IMG/VR virus record: IMGVR_UViG_3300048016_000081 | Location: 1 to 54,984 of that record | From: a virus | Length of the DNA stretch: 54,984 nt | Strand: one strand, 5' to 3' | Shown here: positions 28,301-35,213 of the stretch, one piece after another | How positions within the stretch are numbered: the stretch's first letter is position 1 | How the letters are laid out: the number at the start of each line of letters is the position of its first letter | Translations under genes and position numbers: made by a program | The notes under the pieces: model-generated | What the model was told of the DNA's origin: nothing | The model's database searches: none | Seen by the model: only the letters and a program-made list of their open reading frames with translations

Positions 28301-29867
28301 CATCTACAACGAGTTGTTCAAACGCCAGACAGACAGCCTTGAGTACAAGTCGCCATCGACTTTGAGCCTCGCGTTGACTCGGGCCACATCCGTGTGGTTC
28401 TTGGCTACTAGCCCTGCGTTCTACCTGCAACAGATGCTGCAAACTACTGTGCTGTCGCTGCCTTATATGTCTGGTCGCCTCGGTTACTTCCGTTCTGCTC
28501 GCGCCATCAAGGCTGCATACAGTGACGTGGCTACGCTGGTCAAGGGCATGGGTATCAACGAGCACATTGATTTCTCTAAGGCTCCAGCTGATGTGCGCCC
28601 TATGCTCCAGACTCTGGTTGGCATGGGCAAGATTGACATTGGTATTGACGCCGACGCCAAGGCTCGTGCTGGCGAGAACAATGTGCTGAATACAGTGATG
28701 CGCAAACTCCAAGGTGTGAACAACCGCATTGAAGCTGTGAACCGTGCGACTGCCGCGATTGCTGCGTACCGTGGATACATCCAACGCTACGGCGCTGGTA
28801 ATACTGACGCTGCCACTAAGTTCGCTGCTGATGTCGTGTCCAACACACACGGCTCATACGATGGGTTTAACACGCCGCGAGTTCTGAATAGCGACATTGG
28901 CCGTTTGGTTGGTCAGTTCAAGCGCTTCCAGATCATCCAGCTCTCTATGCTGGGCAAGCTTATCAACACATCCTTCAAGGGCGCAAGTCCCGAGGAACGA
29001 GTTGTGGCTCGCCGCGCATTGGCTTTCATCACTGGCCACATGGCTGTCGTGGGCGGCGCACTGGGTGTTCCTTTTGTACAACAAGTTGCTAGCTTAATGC
29101 TTGCTGCCTTCGGCGACGATGACGAACCTAAGAACCTTGAGTACACACTGCGCCAAGCCATTGGCGACGAGACTATGGCTAACCTGCTCCTGAACGGTGT
29201 GCCCGCTGCGGCTGGCGTGAACCTCAGTGGTAAGCTGGGTATGGGTAACGTGGCTTCTATCCTGCCGTTTACTGACGTGGACTTGTCCACTCGCTCTGGC
29301 TACGAGAAGACGATGGTCGGATTGATGGGCCCATTCCTTGGCGGTCTGGCTCCTAAGTTTGCCGATGGCGCTGGTATGGTTGCCAAGGGTGAGTACTACA
29401 AGGGTCTGGAGCTGCTGATGCCTAACGGTATTGGTAACGCAATGAAGGGTGCTCGTATCGCCAACGAAGGTGTGACGATGCGCAACGGCGATGTAGTCCT
29501 GAAGCCAGAAGAAATTAGCATGGTAGACGCTGCGTTCCAAGCTGTTGGTTTGCCAACGACTACCCTCACTGGCCGTCAGTACACCCAGAAGATCGCAATG
29601 GACTTTGACAAGTTCTACAGCACCAAGGCTGCCGACATCAAGGGCGCGTACGTCAATGCCAACCGCGATGGCGACACGGAAAGTATGGCGGAGGCCCGTA
29701 AAGATTGGGAAGACCTGCAAGCATCACGCCGCAAGAATGGCTATAAAATACAGCCAATGTCGGAGCTGTTTAAGGCTACCGTTGCTGCCCGTAGGCGTGA
29801 AGCTGGTGTGGTAGATGGCGTTGAGACTACTAAGTCCAACAAAGAGTTTGTGAAGAACATCATCTAA
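22338..29867 (+). CDS. Giant polyvalent internal virion protein, 2,509 residues (zincin + ADP-ribosyltransferase + LPD-like regions)
   Basis: Largest gene of the genome (14%). Regions: hydrophobic Ala/Gly N-terminal part (about 60-330); Pro and Gln-rich linker (335-415, with a short poly-Gln run); low-complexity Gly/Ala/Thr linker (558-687); helical part (688-900); second linker (905-958); zincin-type HEVGAH at 1100-1105; an ART-type domain from Tyr1232 (YHGTAANF, then GEGATAYGWGTYLAE) like the ADP-ribosyltransferases of phage polyvalent proteins; helical regions; and a C-terminal part (about 2000-2509) resembling the LPD38 type, with hydrophobic helices. Probably ejected with DNA into the host, where the enzymes would act on unknown targets. 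It replaces a tape measure in this layout. Confidence 0.85.
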   Translation: MANIWDEYERDLFSEKKKKDDKPASSNIWDDIEQEHFNPKPKAGLTSSQVSSSIDRYQAGLYGVGEAVAEGVGAKDSAEWLKGRREENEFLADKASQRARDLGAVDQFKDVHSLSDFGSYAKGLAIQSLPYAGEALAGGLLARGAMSGTRAALTAAKEAKDVAGVARAERALNAGSQAGAVAASYPSAVGDVLGNQREQSDGETRGGVAAALAVPYAALNAFGVEGALARGTAFKNTVNLLDRGTGLTGAAARTAATATGVALKEGASETGQEMLNQVGRMSVDSSEAFLSEAAQERFKESFIGGAALGGLAGGIGGGWRRSSAGGNDISQAMGSKDATQPDITTTQFTPPPPPPAADITGTPSVVSTQQTIPSAPAVVGGTTDIAQAQAQAQAAQQQQQMQEQQQAAREEFTQRFGGVRPALDENGQPTQSVVFQNKTYHTRDELNAAVDKLVAKDQTKDDHARQVQAAFTKTYSTQEKTPNVNSVVSQTSRYTNRTASVEEAAARINIEIATLVGQGKKLDDTKLSKLAEFYENLTGVTAPAYAAAEQAQPTGVNNGKLQLQNDAGLREVPVTGGATETNDGQAGGVRPAVLQSVGATSVGAGPLDLQAGQPSTGGVRTSTGDVSNAAGGDATQAQVNGQAQATVPSAAQVTDERLPNENLGSVPPVQQEQSVEEQRAEEVPNLIRSALRMIYKSDRKVDLLLLLTEKTQRSDYAAIAKEYGVTEQYVKELAAEAITDKGKTFPRFIEANIDKFMAAVNVQAEQSGISVLEALDALQTIHDAYEGGLASQLGVEVNEGDLINAGMEIQNLKERTDNEGKGTGKVDRTNVSDLAEEGNKMEALMQQYLDLSNELEAATEANDERVQELEEQVAELTTKIAAAEKKEKARVRATAGKQAPKETENAVQVESTDEGDVREPAGGSETVGEGNAEPQKPARKTKQAKVEDNADQAAPEIRTPQEQYDALAATTNLLPPYEALDERERAQIEDQAYQGKLTLASLNTMFSGNAKFGKDVRAINPYTVAELTKDIEDFVRASISSRKLVIVNSVEDLTNSADKVVKQIGAVLAVEGAYGVAVNGRAFLIANRIEKGMGRAKFMHEVGAHIGLENLLPKATYDRLVAQIKKWTNSEADTDEVTLAARAEMRVLNANTPAADYDAELLAYFIEEAVQAGIDPTASGKETGALREWFRTLWAAFKVAVRKLGYNPEAMTAQDIVDMAFGAARLEMSGTYHGTAANFRNFRNEYIGSGEGATAYGWGTYLAERYGIAKGYFEADVRRKTKDAPVTNPAQAVQDFFGFGKLVKPDGSLMRVDTSVADDELFNYNATVAEQPQRVKDAIKSMLDPIADEVLDRTNSDVDELTGRDLFGTGENDLGLLSRLIMDDVLVADGAKFNKAVQQGEFHKAASLLLEEAGIAGIKHLDARSRGTATSVIQFRGKAYNRDELRDAARAAYAAKDEQQTFEMGMLRSLLQNGIDHVRAMHQSKQAYYERLFYKTDKESAEKFKVPFDEEQARADAKRKTKDLFETKALDWLDKHEAEISMAENPRTYNRILFSDKNIFRVGTQVAADRQRMRFGKNMSTRLNEGLENNLPASVVKPAKSVVSTMGAAVKNGLLAVGITEDVVNAASKYMRSAQDYLTAQYARQKTRLEFEQRIEAILDSFDKLPKNLQGEDAGSVNRYILDSTMSKKWGYYPGEKRIGTKLFEVDPDLEKRFLAFPPAAQQLIRDVFEHGYTALKAKSDAIDVAVEREFAERTKAAAGDADLLDEVATAKKLMRTQLSSIQNVDFTTPYAYLGRYGDYVVAAKSAEFKYWEGVAAEKGENKERAAAWLAENTSNPDHYVVQFAETQGEADSIAADLIATGKFDMDGTEAGPKEDIGSYIGSDVHLAVARLRNLISRQEGESGEGNSDLNRMISDLYLTTAAENSARKSEIMRKYVAGANGNMMRNLATSGRADAHFLSTMKHNDDVVDALERMRNEAKGNVRNAMPIYNELFKRQTDSLEYKSPSTLSLALTRATSVWFLATSPAFYLQQMLQTTVLSLPYMSGRLGYFRSARAIKAAYSDVATLVKGMGINEHIDFSKAPADVRPMLQTLVGMGKIDIGIDADAKARAGENNVLNTVMRKLQGVNNRIEAVNRATAAIAAYRGYIQRYGAGNTDAATKFAADVVSNTHGSYDGFNTPRVLNSDIGRLVGQFKRFQIIQLSMLGKLINTSFKGASPEERVVARRALAFITGHMAVVGGALGVPFVQQVASLMLAAFGDDDEPKNLEYTLRQAIGDETMANLLLNGVPAAAGVNLSGKLGMGNVASILPFTDVDLSTRSGYEKTMVGLMGPFLGGLAPKFADGAGMVAKGEYYKGLELLMPNGIGNAMKGARIANEGVTMRNGDVVLKPEEISMVDAAFQAVGLPTTTLTGRQYTQKIAMDFDKFYSTKAADIKGAYVNANRDGDTESMAEARKDWEDLQASRRKNGYKIQPMSELFKATVAARRREAGVVDGVETTKSNKEFVKNII
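24010..24255 (+). CDS. Nested gene in the +1 frame of the giant gene, 81 residues
   Basis: A complete gene inside the giant gene, one frame over. It has an ideal site AGGAG (23999-24003) six bases before ATG. The product looks like real protein: Cys-x-Cys near the start (MENCNCKTMPGFEKYQ), a balanced hydrophobic/charged mix (KLGVYDPLCFNP), and a basic end (PRKRK). The giant frame at the same place is low-complexity Gly/Ala/Thr. Function unknown. The next nested frame starts directly after its stop. Confidence 0.75.
   Translation: MENCNCKTMPGFEKYQSQAEQQKQTMDKLGVYDPLCFNPSEQQVSERDRLTSKLDSHQQAEYGQAPEMYPMLPVAMPRKRK
24256..24396 (+). CDS. Second nested gene in the +1 frame, 46 residues
   Basis: ATG follows immediately after the stop of the first nested gene (TAAATG), allowing translational coupling. 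The product is basic, with a Pro/Lys N-terminus (MGKLKQPFQVPPKSPT), a short hydrophobic helix (SLMKILGQFLQY) and a Lys/Pro tail. No independent ribosome binding site is visible, so this is less certain than its neighbour. Confidence 0.55.
   Translation: MGKLKQPFQVPPKSPTNDSLMKILGQFLQYNKSSQLKNNEPKKSPT
25051..25209 (+). CDS. Third nested gene in the +1 frame, MPFKSKAQ-type small phage protein, 52 residues
   Basis: MPFKSKAQMREMFANQPEVA followed by KRWAKETPNPKSLPEKL is the pattern of a small basic protein I recognise from many phage genomes, where it is an ordinary stand-alone gene (K/S-x-AQ-R-x-MF, then A-x-x-W-A-x-x-TP-N). It has AAGGA (25039-25043) eight bases before the ATG. It lies in a charged, disordered linker of the giant protein (residues 905-958). 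Function of the family is unknown. High confidence that this frame is a genuine gene. Confidence 0.8.
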   Translation: MPFKSKAQMREMFANQPEVAKRWAKETPNPKSLPEKLSKPKSKTTPTKPRRK

Positions 29868-29877
29868 GGAGTAATCC

Positions 29878-30135
29878 ATGGCTACAAAGAAAACACCATC
29901 CTTGGCCGTAGGCCGTGGCGAGAAACTCCCTGTCTCTAAGGGGGCTGGCCTCACAGCTAAGGGCCGCGCTAAATACAACGCTGCCACTGGCTCAAACCTA
30001 AAGGCTCCACAACCTGAAGGCGGCGCTCGTAAAAAATCTTTCTGTGCACGGATGTCTGGTATGCCCGGCCCGATGAAAGACGAGAAGGGTAACCCCACTC
30101 GCAAGGCCGCGTCTCTCGCTCGTTGGAAGTGCTGA
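29878..30135 (+). CDS. Small basic conserved phage protein, 85 residues
   Basis: Starts after GGAG (29868-29871). A Lys/Gly-rich N-terminus (SLAVGRGEKLPVSKGAGLTA) and the Cys-containing C-terminal motif KKSFCARMSGMPGP...ARWKC. I recall this motif from small proteins of environmental phages and large DNA viruses (DUF6321-type, name from memory). The two Cys could bind metal or DNA-associated structures. First of three consecutive small basic proteins. Confidence 0.78.
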   Translation: MATKKTPSLAVGRGEKLPVSKGAGLTAKGRAKYNAATGSNLKAPQPEGGARKKSFCARMSGMPGPMKDEKGNPTRKAASLARWKC

Positions 30136-30136
30136 T

Positions 30137-30325
30137 ATGGCCACGAAAGCTAAATCAACTGTCAACGCTGCTGGCAACTACACCAAGCCTACGCTTCGCA
30201 AGAAGATCGTGTCTCAGGTAAAAGCCGCAGCAACCCAAGGTACTGGCGCAGGTCTTTGGTCAGCCCGCAAAGCACAGCTCGTGGCCAAGAAGTACAAAGC
30301 CGCCGGTGGTGGCTACAAGGACTGA
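30137..30325 (+). CDS. Small basic conserved protein with WSARKAQ motif, 62 residues
   Basis: Basic protein with the pattern AAGNYTKPTLRKKI and GLWSARKAQLVAKKYKAAGGGYKD. The GxWSARKAQxxAxxYKxxGGGY motif is shared with small proteins of phages and giant algal or amoebal viruses as I recall. Begins one base after the previous stop. Possibly DNA-associated because of the strong positive charge; unproven. Confidence 0.78.
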   Translation: MATKAKSTVNAAGNYTKPTLRKKIVSQVKAAATQGTGAGLWSARKAQLVAKKYKAAGGGYKD

Positions 30326-30326
30326 C

Positions 30327-30560
30327 ATGAAAGCCTTACAGAAATCCCTCAAAGATTGGACTGATCAAAAATGGCGTACCAAGTCAGGCAAGCCTTCGTC
30401 CAAAACAGGGGAGCGATACCTGCCTGAGGCTGCCATCAAGTCATTGACTCCTGCTGAATATGCAGCGACAACTAAAGCAAAGCGCGAAGGCAAAGCGCAA
30501 GGCAAACAGTTCGTGGCGCAGCCAAAAAAGATTGCAGCGAAAACTGCCAAACATCGTTAA
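30327..30560 (+). CDS. Small basic conserved protein with TKSGKPSSKTGERYLP motif, 77 residues
   Basis: Start at 30327, right after the previous stop; an upstream non-ATG start would overlap that gene. The motif KWRTKSGKPSSKTGERYLPE and AIKSLTPAEYAATTKAKREG is, from memory, the DUF5872 type found in phages and nucleocytoplasmic large DNA viruses. C-terminus is Lys/Ala-rich. Function unknown. Confidence 0.78.
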   Translation: MKALQKSLKDWTDQKWRTKSGKPSSKTGERYLPEAAIKSLTPAEYAATTKAKREGKAQGKQFVAQPKKIAAKTAKHR

Positions 30561-30582
30561 CCCCAAAGCTTGAAAGCTTGAG

Positions 30583-30828
30583 ATGACAGACTCTATTGAA
30601 ACCGCTCGTGAGCTAGCTACGCATGCTGCTGACATCCGTCATCTACAAGAAGACATGGACAAGCTCGTTGAGAGCGTCGCAGATATGCAGAAGTGCCTCG
30701 CTGAAATCAATACCACTCTGTCCGAGGCTAAGGGCGGGTGGAAAGTCCTCATGATGATTGGCGGCGCAGGTGGCGCACTGGGCGCAGTGATTACCCAGAT
30801 CATCCACAACGTACCTTGGTCTAAGTGA
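30583..30828 (+). CDS. XhlA-like coiled-coil membrane protein, 81 residues
   Basis: A helical, heptad-like N-terminus (about 8-48; HAADIRHLQEDMDKLVESVA) is followed by a C-terminal transmembrane helix (VLMMIGGAGGALGAVITQII). This matches the hemolysin XhlA / phage accessory-holin layout. It is the last gene of the rightward arm, far from the main lysis cassette, so it may be a second membrane factor or a superinfection-type protein. Confidence 0.7.
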   Translation: MTDSIETARELATHAADIRHLQEDMDKLVESVADMQKCLAEINTTLSEAKGGWKVLMMIGGAGGALGAVITQIIHNVPWSK

Positions 30829-30857
30829 AAAAAGCCCCCGGGTTTGACGCCGGGGGC
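30828..30857 (-). terminator. Intrinsic terminator at the convergence of both arms
   Basis: GCCCCCGG (30834-30841) pairs with CCGGGGGC (30850-30857) around an eight-base loop. Reading leftward the stem is followed by six T, so it ends the leftward replication transcript. Rightward the U-tract is absent, but the hairpin may protect the rightward transcript end. Confidence 0.88.
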
Positions 30858-30890
30858 AAAACCCTCACCCTAGAGACAACCAGTAACGAA

Positions 30891-33884
30891 TTACTGGCCT
30901 GCGGATGATACCGCAGCGGTCTCTAAACTGACAACAGTCGGGCCACTTGTTTTCTCAACAACGCCTTCCATCGCAGCAAAGTCAAAGCAGTAACAGACAC
31001 ACGCGCCTGTCGAGTGGGCAGTGCCACGACCGATGTTGAATCGCTCAGAGCTTTTACCGACCCACTTCTTCTCCTGTGCAAACTTCAGCACTTCCTTTGG
31101 CTCCATGCGGTTCTTGGAGCACCAGTCGTAGAAGTCCTTCTTGGCGATGAACAGCTTACCAACCAGCTTGGGGTCAACAGTCTCACCGGAATTCTTGTTG
31201 GGCGAACCCAGTATGCGGCGGCCAACCGCCACGCCATTGATGCGCGACAGAGATTCTTCAGGGCCACGAGCATCAGCACGGGTATCACGGTAGCCCACGG
31301 TCACCAAGATGCGGCTAGACATCTCACGAATCATGCGGCTCACAGCCTCACCCGGGTCAGTCACGTTGCCCTTGGACACAGCAGCAGTCAGGTCAGTCAT
31401 CAGCAGAACTGTAAAGTCTTCCAGCTTTTGGTAGTCGAACTCCACGATGTTGTGATCGATCAGAATCTTGGCCGCCACCAGAGTACAAGTCGCATGGCTA
31501 CGGAAGAAACGATATTCAGACTGCGGCATCAAGCGGCTCATCTTGTTCTCGATCTTGGCGTAGAGGTCAGCGACTTCTTGCTGGTGCGTCACGATGTACT
31601 TCACGAACTCATGCCCTGCATTGCCCATGTTCTCGCGCATCTTGTCGATGGCGTTGGATACTTCGACGGCTGGGTCAATGATAGGTACGTTGTACGTGGC
31701 GAAGTTAATGCCGATCATGCGCACTGCTTCCGCTTGGGTGTTGGCGTTGTGGCCAGCTAGCTTAGAGTGCATGTCTTCGTTGGCAGTCAATCCAACCACA
31801 GTCTTCCATGTGTGCTGTTCAGCGAAGCCAACCTTACCACCAGCAGAAGTCAGACGAGCACGGTCAGTACCCTGAGATGTTGTGTAGGCCATAGCCGACA
31901 CTTCCGCTGCATCCATGTCAGTCATCTCATCAAACACCACGGGCAAGTTCTTGTGTGCACCGACGATAGCCCAGCGGGCATTGCGAGTTGCACCTTCCTT
32001 ACCAGCGAAGATCATCTTGTTGGCATCACAGATACCGTACAGCGCAGAACGCCACACAGAAGTCTTGCCCTTACCAGATGCGCCAGAGTTGACGGCTACC
32101 AGAGCTCCGTTATAGCTATCTTCGCCGAATGGAGTGATGAGCGAACCGTAGACATTACAGAAGACATACTGGGCAGCTTGGCTGTTCTCTCGGTTGTAAA
32201 TGTAATTAACGGCTGCGCTATAAGCAGCAAGAGAACCACGGGGCTCAGGATAAGCGTTGCGATGGTCAGCAGCAGCACCGCCGATAAACACTTTACGGAT
32301 TGAACCGTCTTGGTGATAAAGCCTGTCTCCAAGTAACACCCCGCTCATGTTGTCGCGCCAGCCAAACGCAGTCAATGTATCTGTCTCACGTTGCTCGGCC
32401 ATCAGCTTGTGGATTGAGTCGCGGATGTACGCGGTCATGTGCATCGTTGAGTCCTTGTTGTTAGATGGCATCAGTTCATACTTAGACAGTGCCTTGAGCA
32501 AGTCCGTGGATGAAGCCAATGCAGAAGTGTCCACCTCGAAGTCACGTACCCGTTGATCAGGCAAGTGCATGCGGATAGTGAACGCGTAAGCGCCGTCAGC
32601 CTTCTTGATGCGTTGGATTGGGTAGAACAGCGTACGGCAGAACGTGTACGGTTGCATCACACCGTCTTTGTCACGGATGAAGCGCAGCATGTGCTCTGAC
32701 TGATACTCATAGCCCTCGGGCATCGGGGGCACAATGGCCTCCAACACTTGGTCAGGCTTGGCCTCGTCAATGACCTCTACCGTTGATTCTGCTGGTTCAG
32801 GCAGTAGCCGTCCCAACACGATTGGTGACTTGATGTTTCCCTTATGAACACAGCTTTCGCAGGCGGTCGGGTTACAGCGTTGAAAATATTCACAAGTAGC
32901 AGGGCCGCTATCCCAAGTGTTATAACGGGTATCAACGTCCACATTAGAGTGGCCAGTAGCTGCTCTATGTTCGCTCCACTCATGTGCCAGAGGTTCTCCC
33001 TCGACGCAGTGTTTGATAATGCCGATGATGCCGCGCCATGATTCATAGTCAACGTCTCCTTTGGTGTCACGCATCTTGCCAACTTGAGCGCAGTGGTTTG
33101 CAACCTCATGGGCAGACGAGTCAATCTGTGGGCCAAGATGGCCAATCAAGTCATCGTTCAGACCAGCAATGGGAGCACGACTGACTGGTTGTTGTGGAAT
33201 AACGTCGTACTTAGCAACAGCGGCTTGCACCGCTGCGTGAAAATCTTTTGGGTCAACCGCTGTACCTTCACGGACAACTTTAACTTGGCGCGGGTCACGG
33301 CCCGGCTTTCGGTTATGACTTCCCGCAGGACGCAACACAGATGACAGATCAGCAGTGCGAGTTGGGTCAACAAGAAGGCCAGCCCCAGCCAATGCAGCTT
33401 TAAAACCACTGGCCATACCTCGCCAGCTATTTGGACCAATACTACGGGTGAGCGGCCAATAACAATGTATGCCGCCACCACTGTCAACAAGCATAGGGTC
33501 AGGGAACCCGTTAGCGCGGCAAAAACCCAAGATAGCAGATGCAGCAGACTTCTTATCGGGGTAGCCCTTGCCTTCAGCAGCTTTGTCCGCACCGCAGTCG
33601 ATGTCAGCCCAAAACGATTTGGCTTTGAACCAGTTGGGTTCGCCGCGATATTTTTTCTTAGTCTCGCCGTTGACGACAGCTTCATAGCTTGGCTCCTTAT
33701 AAGCAGCACAGGCGTGATAGACAGTTAAGTTAGTTTGCTCGTTGTAAGAAGCGATGGCCTCGGCCATCGTCTCCAGTGAAGCGTATGCCTTGTGGGCAAT
33801 GCCAGACGAACCAGCACGGCTCAAGCCAACGAACTTATACCCATCTTCCGGCAAGATTGTTTTGAGGAAGGTGAGTGCGTCCAT
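30891..33884 (-). CDS. AEP primase-helicase fusion (DUF927-type), 997 residues
   Basis: The N-terminal archaeo-eukaryotic primase domain shows the metal Asp pair in WADIDCG (Asp94, Asp96) and the nucleotide-binding SGGGIHCYW (His140). A Cys cluster at 331-345 (C-x5-C-x4-C-x2-C) suggests zinc. The C-terminal half is a helicase domain of the DUF927 kind: Walker A GASGKGKT (601-608), Walker B VVFDEM (649-654). The protein likely unwinds the fork and makes primers for the family A polymerase. It is the last gene of the leftward replication operon, one base from its upstream neighbour. Confidence 0.88.
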   Translation of the reverse strand: MDALTFLKTILPEDGYKFVGLSRAGSSGIAHKAYASLETMAEAIASYNEQTNLTVYHACAAYKEPSYEAVVNGETKKKYRGEPNWFKAKSFWADIDCGADKAAEGKGYPDKKSAASAILGFCRANGFPDPMLVDSGGGIHCYWPLTRSIGPNSWRGMASGFKAALAGAGLLVDPTRTADLSSVLRPAGSHNRKPGRDPRQVKVVREGTAVDPKDFHAAVQAAVAKYDVIPQQPVSRAPIAGLNDDLIGHLGPQIDSSAHEVANHCAQVGKMRDTKGDVDYESWRGIIGIIKHCVEGEPLAHEWSEHRAATGHSNVDVDTRYNTWDSGPATCEYFQRCNPTACESCVHKGNIKSPIVLGRLLPEPAESTVEVIDEAKPDQVLEAIVPPMPEGYEYQSEHMLRFIRDKDGVMQPYTFCRTLFYPIQRIKKADGAYAFTIRMHLPDQRVRDFEVDTSALASSTDLLKALSKYELMPSNNKDSTMHMTAYIRDSIHKLMAEQRETDTLTAFGWRDNMSGVLLGDRLYHQDGSIRKVFIGGAAADHRNAYPEPRGSLAAYSAAVNYIYNRENSQAAQYVFCNVYGSLITPFGEDSYNGALVAVNSGASGKGKTSVWRSALYGICDANKMIFAGKEGATRNARWAIVGAHKNLPVVFDEMTDMDAAEVSAMAYTTSQGTDRARLTSAGGKVGFAEQHTWKTVVGLTANEDMHSKLAGHNANTQAEAVRMIGINFATYNVPIIDPAVEVSNAIDKMRENMGNAGHEFVKYIVTHQQEVADLYAKIENKMSRLMPQSEYRFFRSHATCTLVAAKILIDHNIVEFDYQKLEDFTVLLMTDLTAAVSKGNVTDPGEAVSRMIREMSSRILVTVGYRDTRADARGPEESLSRINGVAVGRRILGSPNKNSGETVDPKLVGKLFIAKKDFYDWCSKNRMEPKEVLKFAQEKKWVGKSSERFNIGRGTAHSTGACVCYCFDFAAMEGVVEKTSGPTVVSLETAAVSSAGQ

Positions 33885-33885
33885 G

Positions 33886-34137
33886 TTATGCCTGTGCGAT
33901 GATTGATTTACCCGAGGCGTGTGCGCCGATAGTGATGGTGCGGTCCATGTGTGCCATGGCTACCTTCACGAGTTCTTTAGCTTGGATGTTGGTATCCGAA
34001 GCCTCTACGATGACACGGGCCAGCAGTTCAGCCAGACCGATGATGATTTCTCCGTGGTTGAAGTCTTTGCCACTGAGGGCTAGATTTGCTTCGACTACGA
34101 CACCAGCGACTTTGCGCTGGTCAACTTGATATGACAT
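33886..34137 (-). CDS. Hypothetical protein in replication block, 83 residues
   Basis: The ATG at 34137 was chosen because GGAG stands six bases upstream; a longer frame would run through the hairpin between genes. Mixed alpha/beta (YQVDQRKVAGVVVEANLAL; IIIGLAELLARVIVEA). Lies between primase and the probable ssDNA-binding protein, so a replication accessory role is likely, but no family is recognised. Confidence 0.72.
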   Translation of the reverse strand: MSYQVDQRKVAGVVVEANLALSGKDFNHGEIIIGLAELLARVIVEASDTNIQAKELVKVAMAHMDRTITIGAHASGKSIIAQA

Positions 34138-34156
34138 ATGCTCTCCAGAAAATGAA

Positions 34157-34170
34157 AGCCCCGAAGGGCT
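34157..34170 (-). terminator. Hairpin with TTCG loop, possible terminator or attenuator
   Basis: Leftward reading AGCCC-TTCG-GGGCT followed by TTTCATTTTC. It lies between the ssDNA-binding gene and the next gene, and the T-tract is interrupted, so partial termination or RNA processing is plausible. A second inverted repeat GCTATG/CATAGC lies near 34208-34221. Confidence 0.5.
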
Positions 34171-34257
34171 GGGAAGAAGGTGGGGTACTTGGCCTGTGCG
34201 TCTTTCTATGCTATGGGCATAGCGACCATCCTTTGGCAGCCTTTCCCCCAAAACCAA

Positions 34258-35187
34258 TTAGTCGTCGAAGTTCAGATCGTCGAGGTTCAGGTCTGGAATG
34301 TCAACCTCAACAGGTGCAGCTTTCACTTCAGGCTTAGGCTCAGCTTTCGGCTTGGCCACAGCTTTAGGTTTCTCAGCCACGGGTGCTGGTGTAGCAGCCT
34401 TGACTTCCACGGTTGGCAGCTCTTCTTCATGGGCAGCCTCGGCAGCAGCCGCAGCAGCAATACCGTCAGAACCCAAGATGGACTGCACAACTTCGGACAC
34501 TGCAACTTCTTGCACTTGGGCATAGCCAGCATCGCTCAACAAACCTGTAGGCTTGAAGGTCAGCTTAGGAGTGGGCGACTCCATGTCAAAGCCAATGCGG
34601 GTAACCACCATGTTGTATCCAACGCCGCGCTTAGCGAGCATCTTGCCATATTCGCCCAAGGACTTGATGGATGCTGGGGGCACACGCAACAGGTATGGGT
34701 CGTTGATCTGGTCAGCCGTAGCGATAGCCATACGGACGCTGTCTTGGCAAGCCTTGCCTTTGCCGCCGTTGTCGCCGATCTTGCTGCCCCATTGGTTGTG
34801 TGGGCAGATTGCGCATGACTTGGACTGAGGTTCAGCCACGGAGCCATCAGGCTTATCGCCAGTGTTGGAGAAGCAGTCAGGCTTAGTGGCCTCGCTACCT
34901 TCTTGGTAGCCCTTCATGTAGAACACTTTGGACGTGCCCTTGTTGGCCTTGACCAACACGACTTCGATTGACGGTACTGCGATCTTCTCGCCGTCCACAT
35001 CTTTGGTCAGTACGGTGCGCTCGCCGTCACGAACGACGGTGAAGTTCTTGCCCTTGATGGACATAACAGGAAAGCCACCAACGCCAGCGTGAGCCGTCAA
35101 GTCATCGTTGACTGCGGAGCGGTTAGCTGTTTTCAAATAGGCTGGCAGGTTGCCAGAGGCGGTGTCGAAGGGGATGATGTTTGACAT
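34258..35187 (-). CDS. Putative single-stranded DNA-binding protein, 309 residues
   Basis: Located between primase-helicase and the recombination/nuclease genes. A beta-rich core is followed by a Cys cluster (CAICPHNQWGS, plus Cys before and after, near 112-142) that could bind zinc, then an Ala/Pro/Lys-rich linker and an acidic tail ending DLNLDDLNFDD. Acidic, Phe-containing tails are the protein-docking signature of phage and bacterial SSBs. GGAG precedes the start. Could also be another replication scaffold. Confidence 0.65.
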   Translation of the reverse strand: MSNIIPFDTASGNLPAYLKTANRSAVNDDLTAHAGVGGFPVMSIKGKNFTVVRDGERTVLTKDVDGEKIAVPSIEVVLVKANKGTSKVFYMKGYQEGSEATKPDCFSNTGDKPDGSVAEPQSKSCAICPHNQWGSKIGDNGGKGKACQDSVRMAIATADQINDPYLLRVPPASIKSLGEYGKMLAKRGVGYNMVVTRIGFDMESPTPKLTFKPTGLLSDAGYAQVQEVAVSEVVQSILGSDGIAAAAAAEAAHEEELPTVEVKAATPAPVAEKPKAVAKPKAEPKPEVKAAPVEVDIPDLNLDDLNFDD

Positions 35188-35213
35188 CTTAGTTTTCTCC
35201 AGAGGGTTAAGGG

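Noticed and set aside
27630-28850. 406-codon antisense open frame under the giant gene
   Set aside because: His/Val/Ser-rich composition typical of the reverse complement of biased codons; no binding site and no domain features.
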